Source: Rhodobacterales bacterium 34-62-10 (GTDB lineage Bacteria > Pseudomonadota > Alphaproteobacteria > Rhodobacterales > Rhodobacteraceae). Taken from it: a stretch of 5,255 bases of DNA. This document shows, one piece after another, positions 4,601 through 5,255 of this stretch. Location: NCBI GenBank assembly GCA_002282555.1, contig NCJR01000160.1, positions 1 through 5,255 of the forward strand, given 5' to 3'. A program made the translations under genes and the position numbers. The notes beneath the pieces were generated by a model. That model was given only the letters and a program-made list of their open reading frames with translations. It made no database searches and was not told the DNA's origin. Position 1 is the stretch's first letter. Every line of letters starts with the position of its first letter.

Positions 4601-5255
4601 ATGCTGACCCCTTCCGCCAAGGCGCTGGTGCCTTTCGTTTCCGTCCATCACATGATGGGCCTGGTGCATCACATCGGGCTACCCCGTGTGCTGCGGGACC
4701 TTGCCGCCTGCATCGAGGATGACTTCCGACGCTGGCCGCATTTCGACAAGACGCCGCGCGTGGCCAGCCATTCGGACGTGGGTGTGATCGAGTTGATGCC
4801 CACGTCAGACGGAGACCTGTACGGTTTCAAATATGTGAACGGCCATCCCGGGAACATGCGGGCCGGGTTGCAGACGGTCACGGCGCTCGGGATGCTGGCG
4901 CGGGTGGATAATGGCTATCCGGTGCTATTGTCGGAAATGACATTGCTGACCGCGATCCGCACCGCCGCGACATCGGCCATGGCCGCCCGGCATCTGGCGC
5001 CTGCCGGGGCCACCACCATGGCGATGATCGGCAATGGCGCACAGTCAGAGTTCCAATGCGTCGCGATGCAGGCCGTCTGCGGGATCACCCATGTGCGGCT
5101 TTACGACATCGACCCCGCAGCCACAGCCAAAGCTGCGCGCAATCTGGCAGGGACCGGGTTGCAGATCACAGCATGCGCCAGCCCAGAGGAAGCCATTCTC
5201 GGGGCGCAGATCGTCACGACCAGCACGGCCGACAAACAATATGCCACGATCCTGA
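4601..5255 (+). CDS. ocd: Ornithine cyclodeaminase (partial, C-terminus missing)
   Basis: The frame from ATG 4601 stays open to the right edge, giving 218 residues of an expected 340-350. Ornithine cyclodeaminase converts L-ornithine to L-proline and ammonia using bound NAD. The N-terminal substrate domain has PRVASHSD (52-59), GFKYVNGHPGN (75-85) and EMTLLTAIRTAATSA (112-126). R53, K77, T92 and R120 fall at a constant offset of eight from residues I recall as active-site R45, K69, T84 and R112 of the Pseudomonas putida enzyme. The nucleotide-binding fold starts at AMIGNGAQSEFQ (141-152), with the acidic YDID (168-171) at the end of its second strand. The catalytic aspartate lies past the window. 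AGGA (4589-4592) is eight bases before the ATG, and only 48 bases separate it from arginase, so one operon is likely. The mu-crystallin/alanine dehydrogenase-like relatives are less likely given YVNGHPGN and the neighbour. Confidence 0.94.
   Translation, partial: MLTPSAKALVPFVSVHHMMGLVHHIGLPRVLRDLAACIEDDFRRWPHFDKTPRVASHSDVGVIELMPTSDGDLYGFKYVNGHPGNMRAGLQTVTALGMLARVDNGYPVLLSEMTLLTAIRTAATSAMAARHLAPAGATTMAMIGNGAQSEFQCVAMQAVCGITHVRLYDIDPAATAKAARNLAGTGLQITACASPEEAILGAQIVTTSTADKQYATIL

Noticed and set aside
1..5255. CRISPR array, transposase or integrase
   Set aside because: No regularly spaced repeats of suitable length and no such protein in any frame.

Overview
The window looks like chromosomal DNA of a GC-rich alphaproteobacterium, most likely a member of the Rhodobacteraceae/Roseobacter group. 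This rests on codon use, on the YqaA-type DedA plus DsbB gene pair, on the Lrp/arginase/ornithine cyclodeaminase cluster, and on an RTX protein of a style common in marine roseobacters. The taxon is inferred from protein character, not from a marker gene.

Layout. (1) 1-816, minus strand: the N-terminal 272 residues of a calcium-binding RTX protein that passes into a bacterial Ig-like domain and runs off the left edge. A 23-codon micro-ORF with a strong Shine-Dalgarno sequence (813-884) ends in an ATGA overlap with its start codon. (2) 885-1675: nearly 800 bp with no convincing gene but many inverted and direct repeats, including a tandem pair of palindromes with a 21-bp period and a CsoR-like C-tract/G-tract palindrome. 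It is probably the control region of the RTX gene. (3) 1676-1759, minus strand: a complete tRNA-Leu (anticodon CAA) with encoded CCA. (4) 1963-3011, plus strand: a DedA-family membrane protein and a DsbB thiol oxidase, overlapping by GTGA and therefore one operon. (5) 3078-3506, minus strand: an Lrp/AsnC regulator. (6) 3623-5255, plus strand: arginase followed by ornithine cyclodeaminase, the latter cut by the right edge. The regulator is divergent from the two enzymes across a 116-bp region full of dyad symmetry.

How the genes fit together. Arginase splits arginine to ornithine and urea, and ornithine cyclodeaminase turns ornithine into proline and ammonia. The pair is a short arginine-to-proline catabolic route, and the divergent Lrp-type protein is its likely local regulator. 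The DedA/DsbB pair is an envelope housekeeping operon. The RTX gene is an accessory surface or secreted protein placed on the 3' side of a tRNA gene, with an unusually long upstream region. No CRISPR array, transposase or integrase is visible. The points most worth a second look are the micro-ORF/RTX overlap and the repeated operators in the RTX upstream region.
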